Below, in pieces: positions 27,324-35,288 of a DNA stretch of 64,000 nucleotides. Each line of letters opens with the position of its first letter. Position 1 is the stretch's first letter. A program made the translations under genes and the position numbers. Source of the DNA: Acidobacteriota bacterium (GTDB taxonomy: Bacteria > Acidobacteriota > Terriglobia > Terriglobales > Acidobacteriaceae); the NCBI GenBank assembly GCA_021780315.1, contig JAJXYY010000041.1, forward strand, positions 186,001 to 250,000, given 5' to 3'. The notes beneath the pieces are model-generated. The model was given only the letters and a program-made list of their open reading frames with translations, searched no databases and was not told the origin of the DNA.

Positions 27324-29714
27324 TTAGTCGGCGGCGGTTTGTATCTGGGTCAGGTTGCTGGCGCGGAGGATCTCGTTCTGCTGTAGGTCGCAGAGCATGG
27401 TGGAGTAGCGGCCAAGCGTGCCCGAGGTGAACAACGTATCGTTGGCCGGAACCACCAGGTCGCGGCGATTGCTGATCTGCACCAGTGGCGTAGCTGCCGG
27501 CGACAGATGCTGATCGTTTCCGGAAAGCAACTGCAGCCGCAGAATGTTGTAGCCCGGAACCAGGCGCTGGATCTCATCGAGAATCGCGAACGAATCGAAG
27601 GGGCTCAGGCGCGGCTCCATGTTGTTGGCCGTTAGCCACACCGCGTGACGGTCGGCCTCGCCGGACTGCACGCCGCGGGTCTGGCCCATGTCGGCACGAA
27701 GCCCCTTGCCAAATGGCACCAGCGACTGCATGTTCGCGCCAATCTTGTCGGCGACGCGGACGATCATCTCGAAGTCGGTGCGCACACCTGCGCGATCGCC
27801 AGCCTTGCTCACCTGCTGCAGATCCCCGTAGCTGTTGGTGACCGAGCCAGCCTTCTCGTAGAGGTTGGCCGCTGGCAGTACGACATCGGCCAGAGCAGCC
27901 GTCTCCGTCAGAAACATCTCCTGAACCACCACGAACGTGTTCTTCAACGTCGCCGGATCGATGGAGTAGCGCGCAACCGGGTTCGCTCCCACCACGTACA
28001 AGGCTGAGAGGTTGCCGCGGTCTGCGGAGTCGAACATCTCCAGCATGTCGAGGCCCAGCGCATTCGGACCAGCGTACTCGGTCGCCATCGGGCTGGTAGC
28101 TCCCACCGGGGTATAGCCGGGCAGCATGTCGGGCAACAGACCCATGTCGGCCGCGCCGCGCGAGTTGACGTAATCGGAGAGCAGCGCAAACTTCGCGCCG
28201 GGAATCGTCAGGCCGAAGTCGATCAGCTTCTTCAACTCGGCGCCACGCAGCTCGGAACCGATCAGTATCAGCAGGTTCTCTTCCGCCTTCACCGCATCAC
28301 GGAAGCTGCTCAGTGCTGCAGTGTCGGAGGTCGCGCTCAGTGCCGCTGCCTCGTCGCCCGCAAGATAAGCAGCCAGCGCGTTATAGCCGAAAGGAGCAAG
28401 CTGCAGAAATGCCTTCGCCTGACGACGGAGCTTGATCTCAGCCGCATTGGCGATGTAGAGCTTGGCCCGGTTCAGCCGCACGTTGGTGCGCAGGTTCCAG
28501 GCCGTAGCCGGAGACTGCACTGTCGGATCACCTCCAACGATCAACACCGCCGGAGCCTTCAGCGTGTCGTGCAGGGAAGCCGTGCGCTCGCCATGGCCCG
28601 CCAGCGACTGCGCAAACGCAACATAGTCAGCCGTCCGGTGGTGGTCAATATTGTTCGTGTGCAGCACCGTGCGGGCGAACTTCTGTAGCAGGTACGCCTC
28701 TTCGTTGGTCAGGCGGTTGCCACCAATCACACCGATCGATTTGCCGCCACGGGTATCGCGCAGCTCCCGCAGCTTCTTGCCCACATGATCCAGAGCAATC
28801 TCCCACGAAACTGGCTTTAGCTCACCATTCGCTTGGCGAACCAGCGGCTGAGTGATCCGGTCTTCATGATTGGCAAAGTCGAAGGCGTAACGGCCCTTGT
28901 TGCACAAAAAGTCGTTGTTGATGCCGGACTTGTCGCGGTTGTCGCCACGTACAATCTCGCTGCCATCCGACGTGCTGCGTACGCCCAGTGTCGTCTTGCA
29001 GCCATCGCCGCAGTGCGTGCAGACGGTGGCGACATGGTTCATCTCCCACGGCCGCGTCTTGTAGCGATAGGTGCCGGAGGTCAGCGCGCCCACCGGGCAG
29101 GCGTCGATGCACATGCCGCACTGCTCACAGTCCACATGGGCCAGATCGTCGGGCGAGAGCTGCGCCGGAACGTTCGGTGCAATCACCGCCGAGCTGCCCC
29201 GGTTCTGGATGCCCAGCGCGAACACGTCCATGCCTTCGCCGCACATCCGCACGCAGCGATAGCACAGGATGCACCGTGGCCGGTCGAAGTACACCACCGG
29301 CGACCACTTCTGCTCTTCGCGGTGATTCTTTGGCTCAGCATAGAAGCTCTCTGCCGCCCCGTACTTGAATGTCATGTCCTGAAGTTCGCACTCGCCGCCC
29401 GCGTCGCACACCGGGCAATCCAGTGGATGGTTGCCCAGCAGCAGTTGCAGCGTCGCCTTGCGGGCCTGCGCAATCTCCGGAGTCTCGGTCTGCACCACCA
29501 TACCCTCGGCGATGGTCGTCGTGCATGCGGTCGCCAGCTTGGGCTGCTTCTCAATCCGCACCACGCACATGCGGCACGCAGCCTGCAGAGAGAGTCCCGG
29601 GTAGTAGCAGAATGCCGGAATCTCAATGCCAGCCGACTTGCAGGCTTCTATCAGCAGCGTACCTGCCGGGGCCGTGATTTGTTTGCCGTCTACGATTAGG
29701 GTTACGTCAGCCAT
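27324..29714 (-). CDS. nuoG: NADH-quinone oxidoreductase subunit G (iron-sulphur, molybdopterin-like fold)
   Basis: 796 residues. The N-terminal 2Fe-2S domain has CYYPGLSLQAACRMC and CDAGGEC. Next come the His/Cys 4Fe site and CILCYRCVRMCGEG, and the ferredoxin-like CEQCGMCIDACPVGAL. CTHCGDGC then opens the molybdopterin oxidoreductase-like domain, as in NuoG proteins that keep the extra N7 cluster. It transfers electrons from NuoE/F towards NuoI/B. The ATG overlaps the nuoF stop by one base. Confidence 0.97.
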   Translation of the reverse strand: MADVTLIVDGKQITAPAGTLLIEACKSAGIEIPAFCYYPGLSLQAACRMCVVRIEKQPKLATACTTTIAEGMVVQTETPEIAQARKATLQLLLGNHPLDCPVCDAGGECELQDMTFKYGAAESFYAEPKNHREEQKWSPVVYFDRPRCILCYRCVRMCGEGMDVFALGIQNRGSSAVIAPNVPAQLSPDDLAHVDCEQCGMCIDACPVGALTSGTYRYKTRPWEMNHVATVCTHCGDGCKTTLGVRSTSDGSEIVRGDNRDKSGINNDFLCNKGRYAFDFANHEDRITQPLVRQANGELKPVSWEIALDHVGKKLRELRDTRGGKSIGVIGGNRLTNEEAYLLQKFARTVLHTNNIDHHRTADYVAFAQSLAGHGERTASLHDTLKAPAVLIVGGDPTVQSPATAWNLRTNVRLNRAKLYIANAAEIKLRRQAKAFLQLAPFGYNALAAYLAGDEAAALSATSDTAALSSFRDAVKAEENLLILIGSELRGAELKKLIDFGLTIPGAKFALLSDYVNSRGAADMGLLPDMLPGYTPVGATSPMATEYAGPNALGLDMLEMFDSADRGNLSALYVVGANPVARYSIDPATLKNTFVVVQEMFLTETAALADVVLPAANLYEKAGSVTNSYGDLQQVSKAGDRAGVRTDFEMIVRVADKIGANMQSLVPFGKGLRADMGQTRGVQSGEADRHAVWLTANNMEPRLSPFDSFAILDEIQRLVPGYNILRLQLLSGNDQHLSPAATPLVQISNRRDLVVPANDTLFTSGTLGRYSTMLCDLQQNEILRASNLTQIQTAAD

Positions 29715-31042
29715 TAGTGTCCTGCTCCAACCAACTGCTCCACTGTGATCAGTGGGGTTCCGGCCTTGTGGCCTTCAATATAGTCTTCGAACTCTTTGCG
29801 GAACTTCTTCACAAAGCCCAGCGTCGGCATCGCCGCGGCATCGCCCAGCGGGCAGAACGTCCGGCCCATCATGTTCTCGGCCAGATACTGCACGTTGTCC
29901 ACATCCTTCTTGCTGCCGCCGCCGTTGTACACCCGCGTCAGGGTCTTCTTGATCCAGTCCGTTCCCTCGCGGCACGGAATGCACCATCCGCAGGACTCAT
30001 GCTGGTAGAAGCTGATCACCCGCATCGCAAACTCCACAATCGACACCGTCTCATCCAGCACCACGATCCCGCCCGATCCCAGCATCGTCCCTGCCTTGCC
30101 CATCTGGTCGAAGTCCAGGCCCACATCGATCTCATCCGCCGTCAGCACCGGGCAGGAAGACCCACCCGGTACCACTGCCTTCAGCTTCTTGCCGTCCTTG
30201 ATGCCGCCCGCAACTTCATAGATCGCCTTGCGCAAACTGTAGCCCATCGGCAGTTCATACACGCCCGGTCGCTCCACATGGCCGGAGATCCCGAACAGTC
30301 GTGTCCCGCCGTTGCGTTCCGTGCCCAGCTTCGCATACGCCTCGCCGCCCATCAGCAAAATATGTGGTGCATTGGCGATCGTCTCGGCATTGTTGATCAC
30401 CGTTGGCCCACCGTACAGACCCACCACCGCCGGGAACGGAGGCTTGATGCGAGGCACCCCGCGCTTGCCTTCCAGCGACTCCATCAGCGCCGACTCTTCG
30501 CCCACTTCATACGCGCCCGCACCCGTCTGCGTAATGATGTCGAAGTCAATTCCGGAACCAAATATGTTCTTCCCCAGAAAGCCCTTCGCGTACGCATCCG
30601 CAACCGCCTTCTCCACCTGCTTCAGCAGATAACGGTACTCGCCGCGCAGATAAATAAAGCCCAGCTTGGAGCCGATTGCCAGACCTGCAATCATCGTGCC
30701 TTCAATCACCGAGTGCGGATCGTGCAGAAAGATCACATGATCTTTGCAGGTGCCCGGTTCGGACTCGTCGCCGTTCACCAGCACATACTTTGGCTTCTCG
30801 GAGACCTTGGGCACAAACGACCACTTCATGCCGGTAGGGAAGCCCGCTCCACCGCGGCCGCGCAGTCCGCTGGCCTTCATCGTGTTGATGATCCAGTTCG
30901 ACATCTCCGCGCCCTGGGAGATAGCCAACTGCACCGCCTTGTATCCATCCAGTTCAATGTACTTTTCAATATCTGCCGCACCCTGCCCAAAGCGGCGCGA
31001 TACGATCTTTACTTCATCGGGATGACTCACAAGCGTTGGCAT
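29714..31042 (-). CDS. nuoF: NADH-quinone oxidoreductase subunit F (NADH- and FMN-binding)
   Basis: 442 residues. The NADH site GLRGRGGAGFPTGMKWSF and the FMN-binding region YVLVNGDESEPGTCKDH with YLRGEY are intact. The 4Fe-4S (N3) motif ESCGWCIPCREGTDW and the downstream Cys in GRTFCPLGDAA are also present. It accepts hydride from NADH. The gene directly abuts nuoE and overlaps nuoG by one base. Confidence 0.98.
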   Translation of the reverse strand: MPTLVSHPDEVKIVSRRFGQGAADIEKYIELDGYKAVQLAISQGAEMSNWIINTMKASGLRGRGGAGFPTGMKWSFVPKVSEKPKYVLVNGDESEPGTCKDHVIFLHDPHSVIEGTMIAGLAIGSKLGFIYLRGEYRYLLKQVEKAVADAYAKGFLGKNIFGSGIDFDIITQTGAGAYEVGEESALMESLEGKRGVPRIKPPFPAVVGLYGGPTVINNAETIANAPHILLMGGEAYAKLGTERNGGTRLFGISGHVERPGVYELPMGYSLRKAIYEVAGGIKDGKKLKAVVPGGSSCPVLTADEIDVGLDFDQMGKAGTMLGSGGIVVLDETVSIVEFAMRVISFYQHESCGWCIPCREGTDWIKKTLTRVYNGGGSKKDVDNVQYLAENMMGRTFCPLGDAAAMPTLGFVKKFRKEFEDYIEGHKAGTPLITVEQLVGAGH

Positions 31043-31552
31043 CTACTTCACATCCTTTCCCTGACCGTCGCGATACTGCTGCAGCACCACGTCGACCTTC
31101 TCAGGGGTAAGTCCATCATGAAAGTCATAGTTCACCTGCATCGCCGGCGCCCAGCAGCAGGCCCCGATGCACTCAACCTCTTCCAGCGAGAACGTCCCAT
31201 CCGCCGTGGTCTCTTTATGCCCGATGCCCAGCGTCTTCTTGCAGTGGTCCAGAATGCCGTAGCCGCCCCGCAGCATGCACGAGATGTTGGTGCACACTTG
31301 CACGTTGTACTTGCCCGCAGGCTTGGTGCGCAGCATGGAGTAGTAGCTCAGCACATTCCGTACTTCCAGATCGTTGATGCCGATGCGGACCGCAATCTCC
31401 GACACCGCCGCATCCGAGACATAGCCAATCTCATCTTGCGCATACAACAGCATCGGCACCAGCGCCGAGCGCTTCACAGGATAGATCGTGACGAGATGGT
31501 CGAAGCGCGCTGCAAGCTCCGGCGAGAAGATGGTGTTGGTGACTGTACTCAC
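31043..31552 (-). CDS. nuoE: NADH-quinone oxidoreductase subunit E (2Fe-2S)
   Basis: 169 residues with a thioredoxin-like fold. The four cluster cysteines are in VQVCTNISCMLRGG and VECIGACCWAP. The N-terminal helices (LVTIYPVKRSALVPMLLYAQDEIGYVSDAAVSEIA) match the family. It overlaps the upstream small gene by four bases (ATGA) and directly precedes nuoF. Confidence 0.97.
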   Translation of the reverse strand: MSTVTNTIFSPELAARFDHLVTIYPVKRSALVPMLLYAQDEIGYVSDAAVSEIAVRIGINDLEVRNVLSYYSMLRTKPAGKYNVQVCTNISCMLRGGYGILDHCKKTLGIGHKETTADGTFSLEEVECIGACCWAPAMQVNYDFHDGLTPEKVDVVLQQYRDGQGKDVK

Positions 31553-31863
31553 TGCATTAGCTCCCGCGTCAGCCGTTCGGCTGTAAAGTCCATGTCTTCC
31601 GTTACGCTACCGATCATGATCGTTCCATCCTCGTTGATCTGGAACGGCTGCGATCGGCCATTATCCTCGGTCATCTCACTGGGCGTAAAACGGAGCCAGC
31701 GGGTGTTGACGCGAAGCAGAATCTCGTTGCTGCCTACTTCAACCACTGCATGATGACGACTGCTCAGTCCATGGGCCGCCGCGTAACTGCGAAGCTGCGA
31801 TGCGAACGAGGTCCAGAGTTCGATGTGGAGTCGTTCGTCGATCAATCCATACCTCAGGGGCAA
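31549..31863 (-). CDS. Small hypothetical protein encoded inside the nuo operon
   Basis: 104 residues, not a canonical complex I subunit, and I do not recognise the family. It is soluble, mixed alpha/beta, with no cysteine and no membrane segment. The strands 'HHAVVEVGSNEILLRVNTRWLRFTPSEM' and 'QPFQINEDGTIMIGSVTEDMDFTAERL' give a compact beta-sandwich impression. It is placed between nuoD (62 bases upstream) and nuoE (four-base overlap), so it is co-translated with the peripheral arm. It could be an assembly factor or accessory subunit (inference). Confidence 0.75.
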   Translation of the reverse strand: MPLRYGLIDERLHIELWTSFASQLRSYAAAHGLSSRHHAVVEVGSNEILLRVNTRWLRFTPSEMTEDNGRSQPFQINEDGTIMIGSVTEDMDFTAERLTRELMQ

Positions 31864-31925
31864 ATGCCCCGTCCTGCGCTCAAAGCCAAAACAACAGCCA
31901 CAAACAGCCCGGGAAAAGACCTTCC

Positions 31926-33182
31926 TTAGCGGTCGATCTCACCCAGAACGATATCGATGGAACCGATCACCGCAACCACGTCCGCAAGCAACCGTCCTTT
32001 GCACATGGTTTCCAGTGCCTGCAACGTGGCGAACGACGGATTGCGCATGTGCACCCGGTACGGTTTGGCCGTACCGTCCGACACCACGTAATACGCCATC
32101 TCGCCGCGGGGCGATTCGATCGCCTGCAACACCTCGCCCGCCGGTACGCCAAAACCTTCCGTCACGATCTTGAAGTGGTGGATCAGCGACTCCATCTGGG
32201 TCTTCATCTGTTCCCGATCCGGCAGGATGATCTTCGGTGCGTCCGCGACGATCCGGCCTGACGGCATACCGTCCAGAGCCTGCTGCGCAATCTTGACCGA
32301 CTCGTGCATCTCCTCCATGCGGACCACGTACCGCGCCCACACGTCGCCTTCCTGAGAGACCGGCACCTTGAACTGGAACTTGTCGTAGCCGCTGTATGGC
32401 ATGTCGCGGCGCAGGTCCCAGTCCACGCCGGAGGCACGCAGCGGAGGACCAGTAACGCCCAAAGCGATAGCGTCGGCTGCGGAGAGATAACCGATGCCCT
32501 TCAGGCGGCCCATCCAGATCGGATTGCCGGTCAGCAGATTCTCGTACTGCTGAATCTTCTCCGGCATGATCTTCAGAAAGTTACGGACACGCTCATAAAA
32601 GTCCGTCGGTGGCTCCAGACTGACGCCGCCAATGCGGAAGTAGCTGGTCATCATCCGCTGTCCAGCCACGCCCTCGAAGATGCGCAGAATCTCTTCGCGC
32701 TCGCGGAAGCAGTACAGAAACACCGTCAGCGCGCCGATGTCCATCGCGTGCGTCCCCAGCCATACCAGGTGAGACTGGATGCGGGTCAACTCGTTCAACA
32801 GAACCCGCAGATACTGGGCGCGCTCCGGAATCTCCAACTCCAGCAACTTCTCCACCGCCAGGCAGTAGCACAGGTTATTGGACATCGGAGAGAGGTAGTC
32901 GATGCGATCCGTCAGCGGAACCACCTGCTGGTAGAACTTCGCCTCGCAGGTCTTCTCAATGCCCGTATGCAGGTAGCCAATATCCGGTGCCAGTGCGACC
33001 ACCGACTCGCCGTCAATCTCCAGCACCAGCCGCAGTACACCATGGGTCGAAGGGTGCTGCGGACCCATGTTGATGACCATCGTATGGTCTTTCGTTGGAT
33101 CCGCTCCGTTATGGCGCGCGGCGTCGGCAATTACGTCTTCTACTCCGGGTATCTGGAGCTCAGGGGCGGCAAGGGGTGCCAT
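31926..33182 (-). CDS. nuoD: NADH-quinone oxidoreductase subunit D (49-kDa)
   Basis: 418 residues. It forms the quinone-reducing site with NuoB. Family motifs are MGPQHPSTHGVLRLVLEIDGE, DIGYLHTGIEKTCEAKFYQQVVPLTDRIDYLSPMSNN, SHLVWLGTHAMDIGA and SPRGEMAYYVVSDGTAKPYR, ending in GSIDIVLGEIDR. The conserved His pair and Tyr of the quinone pocket are present. The ATG overlaps the nuoC stop by one base. Confidence 0.97.
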   Translation of the reverse strand: MAPLAAPELQIPGVEDVIADAARHNGADPTKDHTMVINMGPQHPSTHGVLRLVLEIDGESVVALAPDIGYLHTGIEKTCEAKFYQQVVPLTDRIDYLSPMSNNLCYCLAVEKLLELEIPERAQYLRVLLNELTRIQSHLVWLGTHAMDIGALTVFLYCFREREEILRIFEGVAGQRMMTSYFRIGGVSLEPPTDFYERVRNFLKIMPEKIQQYENLLTGNPIWMGRLKGIGYLSAADAIALGVTGPPLRASGVDWDLRRDMPYSGYDKFQFKVPVSQEGDVWARYVVRMEEMHESVKIAQQALDGMPSGRIVADAPKIILPDREQMKTQMESLIHHFKIVTEGFGVPAGEVLQAIESPRGEMAYYVVSDGTAKPYRVHMRNPSFATLQALETMCKGRLLADVVAVIGSIDIVLGEIDR

Positions 33183-33673
33183 TAGCGGTAGCCCTCCACG
33201 GGATAGTCCTTACGCAGAGGATGGCCTTGCCAGTCCTCGGGCATCATGATGCGGCGGAGGTTAGGATGACCACCAAAGTGGACACCGAAGAGGTCGAATA
33301 CTTCGCGCTCGTAAAAATTGGCAGAGGGCCATACCGTGGTAATCGTATCGACCGAGGCATCTCCGCTATCCAGTCGCACCACCAGCCGAAGACGAGCCTT
33401 CAGACCATGCGACAGAATGTGATACGTGATCTGAAAACGAGGCTCCGACGGATACCAGTCGACTGCCGTTACGTCTTCCAGAAAGTTATATCCGGCAGCC
33501 TGTACCGCACGCGCAGCCGCAATCAGGTTCTCGCGTGCGACCGTGATCGTCAGTTCAGCCCGATCATACTTGGCATCGATCGCCATATCTTTCAGAGCAA
33601 CTACAGCAGGGACTTCGGGGTGTGCCGCGAAGACGGCTTCAGTACCGCGAAGGGCGGAGGCGGGGTCGTACAT
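33182..33673 (-). CDS. nuoC: NADH-quinone oxidoreductase subunit C (30-kDa)
   Basis: 163 residues. The signature FYEREVFDLFGVHFGGHPNLRRIMMPEDWQGHPLRKDYPVEG at the C-terminus is complete. The upstream domain (FLEDVTAVDWYPSEPRFQITYHI) is standard. ATG 33673 is used because the upstream extension would overlap nuoA. It follows nuoA with a single base between them, leaving no room for nuoB, which is normally located here. Confidence 0.96.
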   Translation of the reverse strand: MYDPASALRGTEAVFAAHPEVPAVVALKDMAIDAKYDRAELTITVARENLIAAARAVQAAGYNFLEDVTAVDWYPSEPRFQITYHILSHGLKARLRLVVRLDSGDASVDTITTVWPSANFYEREVFDLFGVHFGGHPNLRRIMMPEDWQGHPLRKDYPVEGYR

Positions 33674-33674
33674 A

Positions 33675-34088
33675 CTAGAGATCTCCCTTGTCGTTGGCCC
33701 AGTCAAGAATGCCCTTCTTCCAGACATAGAACAGTCCAACCGCTACGAAGCCGAGATACACCAGCATCTCGTAGAACCCAAACATCTTCGAGCCCGTAAT
33801 CTCTGGAAGGCGCTTGAAGATTACCGCCCACGGAAGCATGAACACCGCTTCCACATCGAACAGGATGAACAACATGGCCACCATGTAGAAACGTACGGAA
33901 AAACGACCCCGCGCATCGCCTACCGGATCCATGCCGCACTCATAGGCGCCAGCCTTGGTGCGAGAGTTTTTATGCTTGCCGATGAGAAAAGAGACTCCCA
34001 CCATGCCGCAGGCTAGTCCAAGAGCGGCTAGAACTTGCAATACCAGCGGAAGATAATTCCAGATGTAGGGATATGTTTGCATCGCCAT
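33675..34088 (-). CDS. nuoA: NADH-quinone oxidoreductase subunit A
   Basis: 137 residues, three membrane helices. Family features are YECGMDPVGDARGRFSVRFYMVAMLFILFDVEAVFMLPWAV and the closing FYEMLVYLGFVAVGLFYVWKKG. ATG 34088 (or ATG 34082 two codons later) lies immediately after the predicted promoter. The TTG 27 bases upstream would lie before the transcription start and is unlikely. It is first in the operon. Confidence 0.95.
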   Translation of the reverse strand: MAMQTYPYIWNYLPLVLQVLAALGLACGMVGVSFLIGKHKNSRTKAGAYECGMDPVGDARGRFSVRFYMVAMLFILFDVEAVFMLPWAVIFKRLPEITGSKMFGFYEMLVYLGFVAVGLFYVWKKGILDWANDKGDL

Positions 34089-34093
34089 CTTCG

Positions 34094-34122
34094 ACTCTAA
34101 GATTGCGGCTGACAAGTGTCAA
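34094..34122 (-). promoter_or_regulatory. Promoter of the nuo operon
   Basis: On the minus strand TTGACA (34122-34117), 17 bases, TAGAGT (34099-34094). The -10 box ends five bases before the nuoA ATG, so the transcript would begin at or within a base or two of the start codon. Confidence 0.6.
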
Positions 34123-34145
34123 GCAGCGAACGGCGGAGTGGCTGA

Positions 34146-35093
34146 TTATCGAAGCAGGGCTAAATAGCCTTCAATCAGGCGATTACCGTACGCAGCGGCA
34201 ATCATCCCGCCCACCGAAAGGAAACTTCCCAGCGGCAGCCGTGAGGCAACTCCAGCCTTGCCTCGCACCAGCAGCAGCATCCCATACCCACTCGCACCCA
34301 CCGTTCCCAGCAGCAACGCCAGCATTCCCGGCGCAAATCCCAAAAACGCCACCATCATCGCCATCAGCTTGATATCACCCAGTCCCAGCCCTTCACGATG
34401 GCGCACTCGCTCGTAGCCCCACCGAATCAGATACAGCAGACCAGCCGCCGCCGCCACCGCCAGCACCCGGCCGTACAGCAGGCTCTCCGTTCCTGTGACA
34501 AAAATATTACCGTGAACCCCCAGACTGCCAGGACTGCTCATCCGAAGTTGATGGGTCGTATTCAAGATGACGTCGCCCTCATGCGGCCCCAGAAACGCGG
34601 CTCGGATACACAGCAGCAACAAAGCGATCGCTGTACCCGTCACGGTAAATGCGTCCGGCAGCAACTGGGTCTGCCAATCCATCACCACCAGCCCAATCAA
34701 CAGAAAGCCCAGCGTGGCAAAACCCAGATCGCCCGTCAGGTGCGAGAGAAATCCACTCATCGAACCAGAAGAGTTCGCGTCCAGAAAATACACCGAGTAG
34801 TCACTGTAAATCCGCAAACCTGCCGCAGCAAACCACAGGCCGGTCACCAACTCCACCAGCGGATAGTGCCAGGGAATCGTCTGCTGGCAGTCGCGGCAGC
34901 GTCCCCGCAGCACCAGCCAACTCACAATAGGTACGTTGTCATACCAGCGAATCGGGTGCTGGCACTGCGGACAGTGTGATCGAGGCGAGACTACACTCTG
35001 ATGACGAGGCAGACGGGCAATGCAGACGTTCAAAAAACTGCCGAACAGTAGTCCGAGGATCAGGCTGAAGCCAACGACAAAGAGGAGACTCAC
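34146..35093 (-). CDS. Prepilin peptidase (A24 family, with N-methyltransferase zinc domain)
   Basis: 315 residues. It removes leader peptides of type IV pilins or pseudopilins and methylates the new N-terminus in the inner membrane. N-terminal GLLFGSFLNVCIARLPR precedes a zinc-binding pair of CxxC motifs (CPQC, CRDC). The catalytic aspartates lie in MDWQTQLLPDAFT and GLGLGDIKLMAMM. About eight membrane helices are present. The PilD/GspO/ComC type cannot be distinguished from sequence. No pilin is adjacent; the secretin at 2359-4335 could be part of the same secretion machinery. Confidence 0.93.
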   Translation of the reverse strand: MSLLFVVGFSLILGLLFGSFLNVCIARLPRHQSVVSPRSHCPQCQHPIRWYDNVPIVSWLVLRGRCRDCQQTIPWHYPLVELVTGLWFAAAGLRIYSDYSVYFLDANSSGSMSGFLSHLTGDLGFATLGFLLIGLVVMDWQTQLLPDAFTVTGTAIALLLLCIRAAFLGPHEGDVILNTTHQLRMSSPGSLGVHGNIFVTGTESLLYGRVLAVAAAAGLLYLIRWGYERVRHREGLGLGDIKLMAMMVAFLGFAPGMLALLLGTVGASGYGMLLLVRGKAGVASRLPLGSFLSVGGMIAAAYGNRLIEGYLALLR

Positions 35094-35240
35094 CCAGCCA
35101 GTATAAGTGGCCGCTTGACAATCTCACCTGCCGGAAACGCATCCGTTGGCGCGCTTTTACCGCACCCTTCACACAAATTCAGCTTTGTAACGATTCGCTC
35201 AACAGCAGCCAGCCCATCGCCGCAGGAGCACTGTTTTTTT

Positions 35241-35278
35241 CACCACGTTTCACCACAAATTCTCCACAAGCTGTCCAC
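35241..35278. repeat. Helically phased CCAC repeats between the prepilin peptidase and porin genes
   Basis: CACCAC, CACCAC, CTCCAC and GTCCAC occur with CCAC spaced 10, 11 and 11 bases apart. They lie in the 195-base gap between the porin 3' end and the prepilin peptidase start (both minus strand). The remainder of the gap shows no other recognisable element. Confidence 0.4.
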
Positions 35279-35288
35279 GAAAACACGC

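Noticed and set aside
29717..31753. A 678-codon plus-strand frame over nuoF and nuoE
   Set aside because: Exact antisense of well-conserved complex I genes; the composition is His/Arg/Leu-rich without motifs.
35241..35278. DnaA boxes / replication origin in the CCAC-rich stretch
   Set aside because: The boxes differ from TTATCCACA at key positions, and no dnaA, dnaN or gidA gene is near.
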